Source of the DNA: Poecilobothrus nobilitatus
Lineage: Eukaryota; Arthropoda; Insecta; Diptera; Dolichopodidae
Direction of reading: 5' to 3'
Assembly (NCBI GenBank): GCA_947095535.1
Contig: OX352773.1
Location: forward strand, 261,539,590 to 261,603,589
DNA: 64,000 bases
Shown: positions 12,410 through 24,499 of the stretch, piece after piece
Position numbering within the stretch: the stretch's first letter is position 1
How the letters are laid out: each line of letters opens with the position of its first letter
Notes under the pieces: generated by a model
What the model saw: the letters and a program-made list of their open reading frames with translations, nothing else
What the model was told of the DNA's origin: nothing
The model's database searches: none
Program-made: the position numbers and the translations under genes

Positions 12410-13150
12410 TATCTGACTCATGGCGCAGTGGTTAAGTCGCCAACCTTTCAATCGAAGGGTCTTGGATTCAAACCCTGGTCAGGTCATAAATAAAAAATAT
12501 GTAGTAGTTTTATATCGTAATAATGTATATATCGTATAATTAATAGTAGCAATATTAATATTTATAATAATAATAATAATAGTAATAATAATAATAATAG
12601 TAATAATAATAATAATAACAATAATAACAATAATAATAGTAATAATAATAATAGTAATAATAATAATAGCTGCTATAGCGGAGCTATCTTTGGTTATATC
12701 ATGCAAGTAAGGTGTTATATACTGCTGCACGTTGTAATCCACTGATGGCGCTGACTCTGTAGTAAAATAATAATAATATTAATAAGAATACTAATACAAA
12801 TAATAATAGCCGCTACAGTGGCAGTGAGGGTTGACTTCAGTAATTACCTCATGTGGTAAGGTGTTATATACTACTACATGTTGTAACTATTGTAACGGCT
12901 ATAGTCACTTTTAACAAAATAGTAATAATAATAGGTAATAATCCTTACAGTCCCACTCCCAAATCAATGTTTCCGTATCGATTCCCTATCCTTTTCTATC
13001 CCTACTCCCTAGCCAATATACTGCGTTCGCAGGTAAGGGTTTCATCCCATTATATTGGCTAAAGGGAGAGGTGGGTTCAGTCAGTAAAAATCTGACACTA
13101 CCAATCGGGAAATTCTTGGTGTCTTTGGAAGATTCCCACCTCCCTTAGGA
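12410..13150 (+). mobile_element. tRNA-headed composite SINE, copy 2 (longest)
   Basis: The tRNA-like head 12413-12486 has A box TGGCGCAGTGG and a B-box-like GATTCAAACCC. It is followed by a long TAA/TAG microsatellite, two related body halves (about 12668-12760 and 12808-12925), and a block with 'gtcccactcccaaatcaatg', 'ccctactccctagccaatat' and 'cgcaggtaagggtttcatcc'. The end is 'gggaaattcttggtgtcttt' and 'ggaagattccc', which can fold on itself. This is the most complete copy of the family in the window. Confidence 0.75.
12543..12672. repeat. (TAA/TAG/ACA)n microsatellite
   Basis: A trinucleotide run of about 125 bp, interrupted by TAG and AAC units, between the SINE head and body. Confidence 0.9.
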
Positions 13151-13526
13151 AAAAAAAAACGGACGATAGTCACGGGTATATTAAAATTTCTTATTCGTTT
13201 GTAATGTTTAGCCTTTTTCTTTTCGTTAGCTTGTTTTGCCCGTCAGCACGATAATTCAAAACTTAAAAAGTTAGAGACACGAAAAAAAGGTTTTTTCAAC
13301 AATTTGGGTTTTTTCGACAATGATTCCCCATTGCCATTAACTTGCCAAGGTTTGTAGTAACTACCATACAAATTTTTGGAACCAGATTATATATCTTTTA
13401 AACTAATTACTTAAAATTTCAGATGTTTTACTTAATTAAGTAACGAGATATATTTATGTAAATAATGGAGTAGCTGTTATAACTCGAATCTGCTGATCGA
13501 ATTTGCTGGATTTAAAGGAAAGAATT
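13151..13526. other. Spacer between inverted SINE copies
   Basis: No gene was recognised. It contains a fragment resembling the family D leader ('aattaagtaacgagatatat', 'ttatgtaaataatggagtag') near 13435-13490, on the plus strand. Confidence 0.45.
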
Positions 13527-13925
13527 TCCACAAGGAAAGAATTTCCCCCTTGGTAGTGTCAGATTCTTACTGACTAAATCCACCTCCCCCTTTAACCAAT
13601 ATAATGTGATGAAACCCTTACCTGCGAACACAGTAAATTGGCTAGGGAGTAGGGATAGGAAAGGATAGGAAATGGATACGGAAACATTGAATTGGGAGTG
13701 GGACTGTAAGGAAACAATGAATCCGCCTATTATTATTACTATTTTGCGAACAGTGACTATAGCCGTTACAACAGTTAGAACATGTAGTAGTATATAACAC
13801 CTTACTACATGAGGTAATTATTGAAGGCAACCGTCTCTGTCACTGTAGCGGCTGTTATTATTGGTATTAGTATTCTTAGTAATATTATTATTATTTTTAC
13901 TACAGACTCAAGGCCATCAAGGACA
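13527..13925 (-). mobile_element. Composite SINE, copy 3 (inverted, headless)
   Basis: On the minus strand it matches the second body half and tail block of copy 2: 'acagtcccactcccaattca', 'cgcaggtaagggtttcatca' and 'agtcagtaagaatctgacac'. The tRNA-like head and first half are absent. With 12770-13150 it forms a large inverted repeat with a spacer of about 380 bp. Confidence 0.75.
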
Positions 13926-15384
13926 AGGACTTAATAAAAAATGCGAATATTTTTTCCACCATTCTTTTTGCAGAAAATTAATTTCTTAATTCACTAATTA
14001 TAGTTTTAATCACAACTATTTTATGTAAATAAGTAAAGTACCTACGTACTTTGGAGTTTTTTCAATATTTTTTTAAGATTTATTCTTAAAAATATTACAT
14101 TTAAATTAAGTTAAGTTAAGTAAATTAATTTTTTAGGCCTAAAAAGCAAAAAAAAAAATTAATTTATCTTGGAAACAAAACTATATGAAAAAATCGTCAG
14201 AAGAAAATTACGCCTTCTGGAGCAAAAATATAAGTAGATAGTAAAAATTTATTAAATCTTAATGCACCGTTCCAAAAATTGAATCAAAAACTTAATGGCA
14301 ATACTTAGAATAATAGTCTTCTAAAATTGAATAAAAATCTTCAAAAGGCAATAAAAGTACATATTATAAAAAAAAAATTTCAATAAAAATTTTCTATGAA
14401 AAATAGAATAGTAATAAATAAGAGAAGATCCTAAAAATCGCAATTTAAAATAAAAAAAAAAATATTTTTTTATTAACTAATTATAACTTTTAAAAAAATT
14501 TTTTTTACCACTTCTAACAGTCAATATGATAAATAGATTCTTCTAATACATATGATAAATAGATTCATTTCAATCCTAATTTTTTTTTTTTTATTCCAAA
14601 TATGCAAATTCATCTTTTTATTAACTCATACTCAATTTAAAATTAAATTTCAGATAATAAATTGAATCACATTAATCGTAAGGGCAGTATTTTATAAATA
14701 ATAAATATACATGCTACAATTGGTCAGTCCTTTAACTGGTATAATTCAAAGCAGTTTATTTTAAAACAGTGTAATTTAATATATGTAATATATTATTTGA
14801 ATTTAAATTGTTATTTTATCTTAAAGAACATATATATTATTTAAAATAAAAAAAAAAGAAATATTTTTAAGACTATTTTTAAAAGACAGAACAGATATAT
14901 CCATTTAAATTGATTTCTATTATATGTCTGTAAGATTTTGATTATTTTTGTAATAATAAATTGAAATTTTATTTAAAATAGTTACAATATTTTTATTTTT
15001 GAAATTTTTTTTATATATTTAAAAAAAAAAAAAACAAATATATAAAATGACTTCCAAATTATCTGTGTGACAGGATAAAAAATGTATTCATACATAAATT
15101 CTTTTTTCTTAATATCCTAAAGGAAAAAAACACTTAATAAGTTTAAAAAAAGAAATGGTCTAATATTTATTTTCTACAAAAATTGTTATCTACATCTCGT
15201 AAATAATTTTGTTTTTTATTTTTTATTTATTTCCTTGGTTTATTTTTATTTACCTATAAATCAGTTGAAAAAATGTATTTTTAAAAATATTAATACGAAT
15301 TTGTTTAAATTGAAGTTTTTCTATTTGGTCTATATGCTATGTTTAAATAGTTCATGTCCTAAACAATACAGAAAATAACACAGC
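13926..15384. other. AT-rich stretch without recognisable genes
   Basis: Very AT-rich with many homopolymers. No coding or repeat signature was recognised. Confidence 0.55.
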
Positions 15385-15523
15385 CTTTCTCTTCCAGGTG
15401 TGGCTGTAAATATCGTAAAGGGGAAATTATTTTTACGAAGTCTGTGGATTTCGAACCCACGCTCTCTCTGTATATTTGCAGGGTATTTTATACGCTCTTA
15501 TCCACTAAAGTCACCGAGGCCGT
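15385..15523 (-). mobile_element. Family G SINE, copy 2 (inverted)
   Basis: Read on the minus strand: head 'cggcctcggtgactttagtg', a B box with one inserted base (GGGTTCGAAATCC), then 'cgtaaaaataatttcccctt' and 'acgatatttacagccacacc'. Confidence 0.7.
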
Positions 15524-17711
15524 TTTTACCAAGTTATTGTTTTCGAAATACTCCAAACTAGAAACTGTTTCCCATTTTTAATAAGTATGATTGTAAATTT
15601 AAATCAAAATAAATTTAATCATAACAGAGTGCAGATTTATTTCCTGAATTCAAAAATAAATCCTTAATAAAATCCTTAATAATCCTTAATATAAAATTAA
15701 CCACAAATCGGTTATTCAGGATTGCAAAAACTGAAGTACTTAATATTATAAGAAAGACTGATTTGATGGTTTGATTTCAAAGGAAGAAACAAAAAGTTTT
15801 TATATCTTCTTTATATATATATTGGACTAAAAATTGAATACCTAGAAATAATCATACAACTTCTCTTTGAAATACGTATAAGTTTTGACTAATGTAATGA
15901 GTATCTACACGGTTAAGAGAAAAGTACTTACCTATTAATAATTTACAAAATCAATTTTTCTTAAACTTAGGTATATATGTATAAGCACTGAATATTTTGA
16001 ATTTTTATAGCATTTAATCTTCTCATATTGGATTAGATTTAAACCAATATTAATTGCATCATTCTATATAGACATTACTCTTTATTCATTATTTTGCATA
16101 GAGTAACAATATTAGTCAATACGTATTGCAGTGAACAGGTAATGCAATCATATATAAATATATAATATTATATTATATACAGATCAATGCTTTCATATTC
16201 TAGAAAAAGTAAATAAAAATTAAAAAATTTTATGATTTTATTCGATGAACCCATATGTCTAATATACTTATATACAAATGAATAAAGATCAAAATTATGG
16301 ATTACTATAATAACATTTTATGAACCCATTTTAGTGTCTTGCAAACTACTATGTGAGAAAGAGAAAGAGATCGAGAGAAGGAGGGTAAAGAGATTAAGTA
16401 AATAAGATATAACTATAATAGGTTAAACCTATTAAAAACTCTAAATATAGAAAAATTATTCATTTTATTTACTGTAAAATCAGTGGTGAATTTTTTGACG
16501 ATTCGCAACATTTTGTTAAATTTTTTTTGTAATTCAATCATCGGGAGAATCCTAATCAGTTTTATTGAAATAATATGTTTTAATATTTATGTTTTCTTTG
16601 TTTTTTTTTTTTTTTTTGCAACGGTAGGTAGTAATCTATGGTTGTCAACTTTAAGAATACTTCCGGTCGCAAACTATTACATATTCGCTCTGTACACATT
16701 ACAAATAAAATGGAGATCTTAAAGGTATAGGAGTTAATCTATGCAAACTCTCCTTGTATCTCGATTTTAATTTTGCTCGATTTAATAAAGGAACTATGAT
16801 TTTATTTTGTTCAGGTTCAGGTTCCTATACCAATAAAATATGTGTATTAAATAGAAAATGACTGTTTCAATAACATATAAATGATGTAGTGGAGCCAGAT
16901 TGTAAAGAAGCAATGGAATTATTTATTTATGTAATTGCTCTGTTTTATACTTTGTCTAGATATTTCAAAGCTAATTAAGGAAATGTATACATTGTACTCG
17001 ATTCTAGGCTTGTTGAAGGATTTATAGATTAGTTAACACACGTATCATTTATTTTTTTAGTTTTATTTTTAATAGTAATCTTCTGTGCTAGGAAGTAGCT
17101 ACTAGCGGGGAACAACATCCTATAAATGATTTCTAACTGAACTTAAAACAACATTTTGTTAATATCATTATTGAATTGTATTACAGATATATAAAAGGAA
17201 AATGTCCTTTCAATTAATTTTATTCATAAAGAATTTAAAGTAGCTATTGTTTTATAAATGAATTTTATTCTCAACTATTTGAAGCTCACAACTGTTATAA
17301 AAGAAAATAATATATAAACTTAAAACAATAACAAATATATTATTGAAATCTTAAAAATAAATCTTTAAGAAAAAATATAACAAAGAAAACAAACAAAAAT
17401 TAAAAGTTGAATAAGTTAAAAAATATTGAAATAGATAATTGTTTTGTTTATTGACTCTGCTTTTCACAGAAAAAAAAAACTTTTTTTTCCCCTACAAGAA
17501 ATTTTACTACAAGATATAAGAGTTTTAAAAAAATTTTTTTAAAATTTTTTGATTTCAACTTTCATATTAAATTTAGAAAAAAAAAAGAGTGTTTTTAACC
17601 AAGAGAAATTTAAAGAATTTTCAACATAATGTTTTAAACCACAAACCAGAGCTTAAAAATCATATAAGATATAATTTTATGGATCATTAAATGAATTCAG
17701 TTACAATTAAT
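15524..17711. other. AT-rich stretch without recognisable genes
   Basis: No gene or known repeat was recognised. A purine-rich (GAGAAAGA-type) tract lies near 16350-16400 and a long T tract near 16600. Confidence 0.5.
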
Positions 17712-17880
17712 TTCAATTAGCAGAATGCTATACAAAAGGACATTACTATAGCAGAATGACATATCACAAAAATCTTTTTACAAAAGAACATTTCATCAAA
17801 ACACCTTTCTCAAAAAAGTACATTTTACAAAGAGACTATTTACAAATAGACTTTGTAAATTGAATATTTTGAACTGTTTA
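17712..17880 (-). repeat. 15-18 bp minisatellite (minus orientation)
   Basis: Imperfect units with the core ACAAAAGGACATT or ACAAAGAGACTATTT recur across the segment. On the minus strand they read AATGTCCTTTTGT, which matches the array at 45915-46060. Confidence 0.55.
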
Positions 17881-17995
17881 CCAAAAAATCTAATACATAA
17901 AATGCCATATTACATAATATAATAAATCTACATAGAGATATAAATAAATCTGCACGTTACTTACAAAATCTTGATTTTTTTTTATCTTGTTTTTC

Positions 17996-18076
17996 AAAAT
18001 CTTGTTTTTGTTTTATTTTATTTCATTTTTAAATTTATTTGGGCGCCCAAATAAAATAAAATAGAAACAAGATTTT
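17996..18076. repeat. Large imperfect palindrome (hairpin)
   Basis: The 28-nt arms at 17996-18023 and 18049-18076 pair at 26 of 28 positions (aaaatcttgttt... against ...aaacaagatttt). The 25-nt centre contains a second perfect palindrome, TTTATTTGGGC/GCCCAAATAAA. Confidence 0.8.
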
Positions 18077-18184
18077 AAAAATTTAACAGTTAATATCAAT
18101 TATATCATTAACAATTAAACATAATATTATTGTTTATTTATTTATTTATTTAACATTCCATAATATTAATTTAAAGTCTACACA

Positions 18185-18272
18185 TTTTGCGACCCCGCAA
18201 AAATTCCCGCTTTCATTAAATACAATCGGATATAAACTAATTCATTTAAAATAATTTTGCGACTCTGCAAAA
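18185..18272. repeat. Twin short hairpins 70 bp apart
   Basis: TTTTGCGACCCCGCAAAA at 18185-18202 and TTTTGCGACTCTGCAAAA at 18255-18272 are near-identical stem-loops in an otherwise unrelated AT-rich context. Confidence 0.65.
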
Positions 18273-18412
18273 CCGCGCTGCTCCAATGAGAGCTATAAAA
18301 AGCTATAAAAACTGACCTATAAAAAAAAAAAGTTAGCTAGATTTTTACGAAAAGCCAGGTTTAGAAAAAAAACAAGAAAAAAAAAGTTTTTAAAGAACAA
18401 GATTTAAAACAA

Positions 18413-19179
18413 ACGAGGAAGACTGCAGTAGAGTAGACTGTGTCAACTCTGGGATACCCGTATAAACGTAATATATCATGTTTCTATAAAACTTGATCAT
18501 CTTTTAAAAACATTCAGATGTTTTAGTACCGACGTTCACTACAGAAATATATTTATGTAAATTGTGGAGTTGTATGACAGCTACCCGAATCTATTTCGCC
18601 TAGCTTTATTAAGGTCCAAGAAATGCAAGAAGTCTGAACCGGCTGCTTTAGACCAATCAAATTTTACAAAAAAGTTTTTGGCATGTAACTCGACACTTTT
18701 TCACTAAATTTCAGATAGCTTATAGCTTCAATAGACACTGAGTTATTTTAATTTAAATAGAGCAGTTGTATGGCACCTACTCGAACCCGCTGCACCACAC
18801 AACGAAATTTTACAGAAGTTGCCACGAAACTTGATCATCATTTGCAAAATTTCAGAAACTTAGCTTCAATAGATACTGAGTTATTTCTATATAAAGAAAG
18901 AAATTGTATGGTAGGTACTCGAACCCGCGGGCCGAAAATGTTGAAATTAAATAGCAAAACTAACAATTTTGCAAAAGTGACTTAAAAAAAATTTCAGTCC
19001 CCTAGCTACTTTATTTTTTGAGTTATCGTGCGGACGGACGTACGTGGCTTAATCGACTCAGAATTCGATTCTGAACCGATCCATACCTTTGACACTATAT
19101 CTAGCTCGACTCTTTTAAGGTGTCACAAACGTAATGGTAAATTTATTATACCCTTGAACATAGTTCATACGGGTATAAA
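18413..19179 (+). mobile_element. Helentron-like family D, copy 1 (complete)
   Basis: The 5' end 'acgaggaagactgcagtaga' is followed by a hairpin region (GAGTAGAC...GTCAACTC) and 'gggatacccgtataaacg'. The middle has repeated 'atggcacctactcgaaccc' modules. The 3' end has 'gagttatcgtgcggacggac' and 'gactcagaattcgattctga', then a terminal hairpin at 19147-19177 (TATACCC/GGGTATA outer arms, TGAAC/GTTCA inner arms). It has one central module set, so it serves as the reference structure for the expanded copy at 39801. Confidence 0.8.
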
Positions 19180-19925
19180 GAAGAGTTCGTACCGCTCGCT
19201 AAGTATACATAGTTTTATTTGGAAAAATCCGATATGCTTTTTTCCAAAAATTTGAAGTTTACGAGTGATTTGAAAAAAGCAGACATAAGTTGAGATAAAT
19301 TGTTTTGTGGAAATCTTAAACGTAACAAGTAAGATTTTTTTACGCTTTTCTCCTGATATAAGAGCTGGGTCACAAAATCAGGGAATTTCACATTTTTCAG
19401 ATCAATTTAATCGTTCTTTGTATGTATATGAATCATCATTTCGTTAAACATATTTTTGTCAAATATCCTTTTTGTTAATCAACTTTTTGCGCACTTTTGT
19501 CAATTAGCAACTATATGCGAAGTTGCTTTCTTATAAAACAGAAAATTTTCGAAGGTGCCTTTTTTTTTTAAATGTTTTTTTAATGACAGCTATTTGTGCA
19601 ATATATATTTTGATAAAATAGTTAATATACCGACTATTCTTTCCAAGCATGTCAAATCATTTTTGAAAATCTTTTTTGCGATCAGTTTTTAGTAAAAGTT
19701 TACTTGCTACTTTTAGTTCCAACATACTTATAAATTTCTACAAAATATACTAAAATTACCAATCGAAAAACCAAAATTTTTTAAAAATCCAAATTTTAAT
19801 TTAGAAACAATGTTCCAAAGATTAAAATAAATATTATTCCGCTAAAAAATTTAAATTAAATGTCAAAATCATTTATACCTACACTACTTACTTTAAGATT
19901 TTGCAGTTTTAAGACAAAGCTGTTC
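19180..19925. other. AT-rich stretch without recognisable genes
   Basis: No coding signature was recognised. A piece near 19365 ('gtcacaaaatcagggaattt') resembles the dispersed repeat at 6845. Confidence 0.5.
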
Positions 19926-20109
19926 AAAAACAAGTAAATTTAACAGTAAGTCGATGCAACCAACTTATTAATACCCTACACCTGAATAATTCGAATTAAA
20001 TTAAAAATCCATAAGTTTTTTTGGCAGCTCCTTGAACTTCTTCCCTTTTGTGTCTTATTCAACTCGAATTTCAGGAACGTAAAAGAGGCAATCTCTTGGG
20101 ATATGCTTA

Positions 20110-21650
20110 ACACCTTTGTAAAAAACTTTAAGTTTCCATCTTTATTAATTTCGAAGATTGTTAGTTCTTGGGTGGTGTTTGTCAGGTACCCGAATTGCCA
20201 CTCCAATTCATCGAATCCATCTCAGGAGCATAAAGAACACAGGCCAGAACACCATTGTACTAAATTTAAAAGTTCTACTTTTGTTGGTTTTGGAGATATA
20301 CTCGTTGCTCTTGTGCTCGTCCGGAAGTTTCCAACTCATGGTTCAAATTCTTTCAAATGTCAGTTTCCAATTTTATAGAAAAGGAAACATAACAGAACAC
20401 CTTTGTACTAAAAATAAAAGTTCTATCTTTGTTGGTAGTGGAGATATACTCGTTTGCTCTGGGGCTCGTGCGGAAGCTTCCAAATTTCAACCCTTGGACC
20501 AAATTCTCACAAATTTCAGAAACATAAATCAAACATGAAGGAACACCATTCTGCCTAACTTAAAGGTTATATCTTTGTTGCTTTTGGAGATAATATCATT
20601 TGCTCTGAAGCTCGTTCGGAAGCTTCCAAAATCCGAACCCACAGACCAAATCCTCTCAAATTTCAGAGACCTAAATCAAACATGAAAGAACACCATTCTG
20701 CCAAATTTAAAGGTTATATCTTTGTTGTTTTTGGAGATGATCTCATTTCCTCTGGAGCTGGTTCGGAAGCTTCAAAAATCCAAACCCATGGACCATATCC
20801 TCTTAAATTTCAGAGACATAAATCAAACGGAAAAAACATCATTGTAAAAAATTTAAAGGTTCTATCTTTGTTGGTTTTGAAGATAATCTCGTTTGCTCTG
20901 GGGCTCGTTCGGAAGCTTCCAAAATCCGAACCCATGGGCCAAATCCTCTTAAATTTTAGAGACTTAAATAAAACATGAAAGAACACCACTCTGTCAAATT
21001 TGAAGGTTATATCTTTATTGGTTTTGGAGATAATCTCATTTGGTATGGTGCTCGTTCGGAAGCTTCCAAAATCCGAACCCATGAACCAAATCCTCTCAAA
21101 TTTTAGAGACCTAAATCAAACATGAGAGAACACCATTCTGCCAAATTTAAAGGTTATATCCTTGTTGTTTTTGGAGATAATCTCATTTAAATAAAACATG
21201 AAAGACTTAAATAAAACATGAAAGAACACCACTCTGCCAAATTTAAAGGTTATATCTCAGTAGGTTTTGGAGATAATCTCATTTGCTCTGATGCTCGTTC
21301 GGAAGCTTCCAAAATCCAAACCCATGGACCAAATCCCCTTAAATTTAGAGACATAAATAAAAAATGATAGAACACCACTCTGTCAAATTTGAAGGTTATA
21401 TCTTTATTGGTTTTGGAGATAATCTCATTTGCTCTGGTGCTCGTTCGGAAGTTTCCAAAATCCAAACCCATGGACCAAATTCTCTTAAATTTCAGAGACA
21501 TAAATCGAATGGGAAGGAACATCATTGTACAAAATTTAAAGATTCTATTTTTGTTGGTTTTCGAGATAATCTCGTTTGCTCCGGAACCATTCGGAAGCTT
21601 CCAGAATCCGAACCCATGGACCGATTTTGTCCAGATTTGAACTTAGCCTT
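20110..21650 (+). repeat. 146-bp tandem array, block 1
   Basis: Units contain 'ggttttggagataatctcat', 'gctctggtgctcgttcggaa' and the palindrome GGAAGCTTCC. The palindrome or its variant starts at 20323, 20472, 20618, 20765, 20911, 21058, 21301, 21447 and 21593. Most spacings are 146-149 bp. A partial unit at about 21120-21210 explains the 243-bp gap. Confidence 0.9.
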
Positions 21651-21867
21651 CCTTTTGTAATTAGTAACCTACTATATAAATTTCATCAATATAGCTTTAT
21701 TAGTTTTTGAGTTATCGTGCGAACGGACGGACGGACATCGCTAAATCGACTCCGGAGGTGATCCTGATTCAGAATATATATACATGTCCATATCTGATTC
21801 GCTTCCTTTTGGTGCTTACAAACATCATACCAAAGTTAATATACCCTATACCTTAGGTGTAGGGTAT

Positions 21868-22384
21868 AAAAAATTTAAAGGTTCTATCTTTGTTGGTTTT
21901 GGAGATAATCTCATTTGCTCTGGTGCTCGTTCGGAAGCTTCCAAATCCAAACCCATGGACCAAATCCTGTTAAATTTCAGAGACATAAATCGAACGGGAA
22001 GGAACATCATTGTACAAAATTTAAAGGTTATATATTTGTTGGTTTTGGAAATAATCTCATTTGCTCTGGTGCTCGTTCGGAAGCTTCCAAATCCAAACCC
22101 ATGGACCAAATCCTCTTAAATTTCAGAGACATAAATCGAACGGGAAGGAACATCATTGTACAAAATTTAAAGGTTATATCTTTGTTGGTTTTGGAGATAA
22201 TCTCATTTGCTCTGGTGCTCGTTCGGAAGCTTCCAAAACCCAAACCCATGGACCAAATTTTCTTAAATTTCAGAGACATAAATCGAACGCGAAGAAACAT
22301 CATTGTACAAAATTTAAAGGTTCTATCTTTGTTGGTTTTGGAGATAATCTGGTTTGCTCCGGAATCATTCTCCGGATTTTGTCC
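21868..22384 (+). repeat. 146-bp tandem array, block 2
   Basis: Three full units (palindromes at 21933, 22079 and 22225) and a truncated fourth ending near 22384. Units here are more alike than those in block 1, suggesting more recent amplification. Confidence 0.9.
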
Positions 22385-22620
22385 AGATTCGAACTTAGCC
22401 TTCCTTTCGTAATTAGTAACCAACTATATAAACTTCATCAAGATAGCTTCATTAGTTTTTGAGTTATCGTTTAAACGGACGGACGGACATCGCTAAATCG
22501 ACTCAGGAGGTGATCCTGATTCAGAATATATATAGATGTCCATATCTAACTCGCTTCCTTTTGGTGGTTAAAAACACCATACCAAAGTTAATATACCCTG
22601 TACTTTAGGTGTAGGGGATA

Positions 22621-24341
22621 ATAATTTAAGTATTCCCATATAATAACATTGCAGTGTTTTTTTTTTTTTTTGCACATGTTAAATACATGATAAATGTTAG
22701 ACAACCCAACCAACTAATTATTTTATTCTCATGAATTAGCGTGATATTCATAATTGTAGGATTAAGTGATTTCCATTTATAAAATAGCAACTATAAATAT
22801 TAAAGATTTTATGATAACAGGAATACTGAATATTTTTTCTATACTTAAATTCTTACAACAACAATAAAATTAATATATGTATCTGATGTATCTTAAGATT
22901 GTGTTTCTAATTAATATCAAAATAAAAATTTTAAATAAATTATTAAAAAAAAAATCCTAAACAATGGATTAATAATTAATATTTTATTTTAATTTTTTAC
23001 AATTTTAAGGAACAGATGCCTTAGGTAAAATAAAAAGGACATAAAGAAAAAGGTTAATTAGGGTGAAGTATAGTTTAAAAAAGTTTTAATGTATTATGTA
23101 TAGTTTGTTTTTTTATATCTTTTTATCCAGATGGGTCTGTGTAATTAACTAATATTTTAAAATTTAACTTTTATTTTGAATATTAATGAGGACGTATGTT
23201 CGCCCATCGAATTTAAATTAATTTTAATCATTTTATATGTATAAGGATAATTTTTAACCTTAGGTCAAATATGCTTTATTATATTTAATATTCAATATAC
23301 GCCATCTTATTGTAAAGAGGTTTTCACAAACTATTATTGTGATTTTTTTTTTTTCAAAAAAAAATACTAGTAATTAGAATAATATTCTGAGAAGCTCTGC
23401 AGGTTATTAATATTGATAGAAGAAAAATTTTAAATTAAAATTGCCTTTAACTAATTAACCCTGAAACCAACATATGATATTTTTCTAAAAGACTGTGTTT
23501 TCTTTGTTAAACCTAAAAGATCCATATTCAAAATAATTTATTTTTAAAAATATTTAAAAAGAAAAAATTATATGTATAAGTCTTTCATTACTTTTTAAGA
23601 TTCTTCAAACTTTCTTCAGGTGTAGGTTGTGTTCTTAAATCATAGCTAAAATTTTAAATAATTTCTTTTTTTTTTCCATTTCACAATGAAATTATCTCCT
23701 TTTTATATATTATAAACATGATAAACACATTTTGGGCTATAAAGGACTGCCACAGAATCAGAGTTATCACATAAAAGGCTGCCACATTATTTATAGCTCG
23801 CTATTTAAAAAGCAGATTTTGTGTTTTTATAATCTTATCTATCAAAAGCTACTTTAATCCTTAAGGTTTGATATCCAATTAAATGCGCGGCCGGAAGCGA
23901 AAAATTGCATTGTGTCAACACTTTTGCATTTACTAAAAATAACAAATAAAAAGAATTAGTTTTTTTTTCATACTAGAGGAAGGATAAAATGAAGAAGACA
24001 TAATTTTGTTGAACTTAGCTCCAAGAAAAAATTCCATAAATGATATGTTCAAAAGTAGGAAAAATTTTAATTAAACAACATTTGCTTAAAAATGAAAAAA
24101 TTGTCTTTTGTTAAAATGTTTATGACCAATTATAATTATATTAAAAATGATATTGAAAAACTTCATAGTCCCATACAACCTCCATAATCCCATACCAAAA
24201 TAGAAAATATATTATATCTTCAGAAGAAGAACTTTAAAATTTATACATTTTTATTTTATTTTTAGTTAAACATTTGTAACTTCGATTAGATGTATGTTTG
24301 ACGACAGCGGAAGGCAATTCGAAAATTCAATATGATGATTG
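22621..24341. other. AT-rich stretch without recognisable genes
   Basis: No coding or repeat signature was recognised. A small GC-richer patch lies at about 23884-23900. Confidence 0.55.
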
Positions 24342-24499
24342 ATGTGACTCACTTTCCTCAAATTAAAAATAATTAGTGAAATAGATAGAAGTAGAAGGAA
24401 ATGTTGGAATTGAAGAATATGATTTTGCGGCAGACGATTGATTATTTAAAATTTCTAATGCCATTTTTGCTATGAGTAAAATCTATGCGTTTTATAATT
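24342..24499 (+). repeat. 158-bp segment duplicated at 26791-26948
   Basis: It is identical to 26791-26948 except for five substitutions, with the same length and no indels. It contains 'atgtgactcactttcctcaa' and 'gattttgcggcagacgattg'. Here it sits in unique-looking DNA, so this is likely the source copy. Confidence 0.9.

Larger units (their letters stand above)
19926..22620 (+). mobile_element. Helentron-like family E, copy 1, concatemer-like
   Basis: The head 'aaaaacaagtaaatttaaca' and 'gtaagtcgatgcaacc' mirrors the end of the inverted copy at 32927-33839. The centre is a 146-bp tandem array. The 3' module has 'gagttatcgtgcgaacggac', 'ggtgatcctgattcagaata' and a terminal hairpin. This 3' module occurs twice: near 21655-21867 (hairpin 21841-21867) and 22385-22620 (hairpin 22592-22619). 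A second run of array units starts immediately after the first hairpin. The 'gatcctgattcagaatatat' stretch closely resembles the one known from Drosophila DINE-1/INE-1. Long open frames here cross 146-bp units, which are not a multiple of three, and are not genes. Confidence 0.8.

Noticed and set aside
12479..12742. 87-codon frame rich in isoleucine and threonine
   Set aside because: It is the translation of the TAA microsatellite.
21915..22462. Overlapping open frames of up to 165 codons on both strands in the family E array
   Set aside because: They run across 146-bp tandem units, which are not a multiple of three, so each unit is read in a different frame. The openness is a by-product of repetition.
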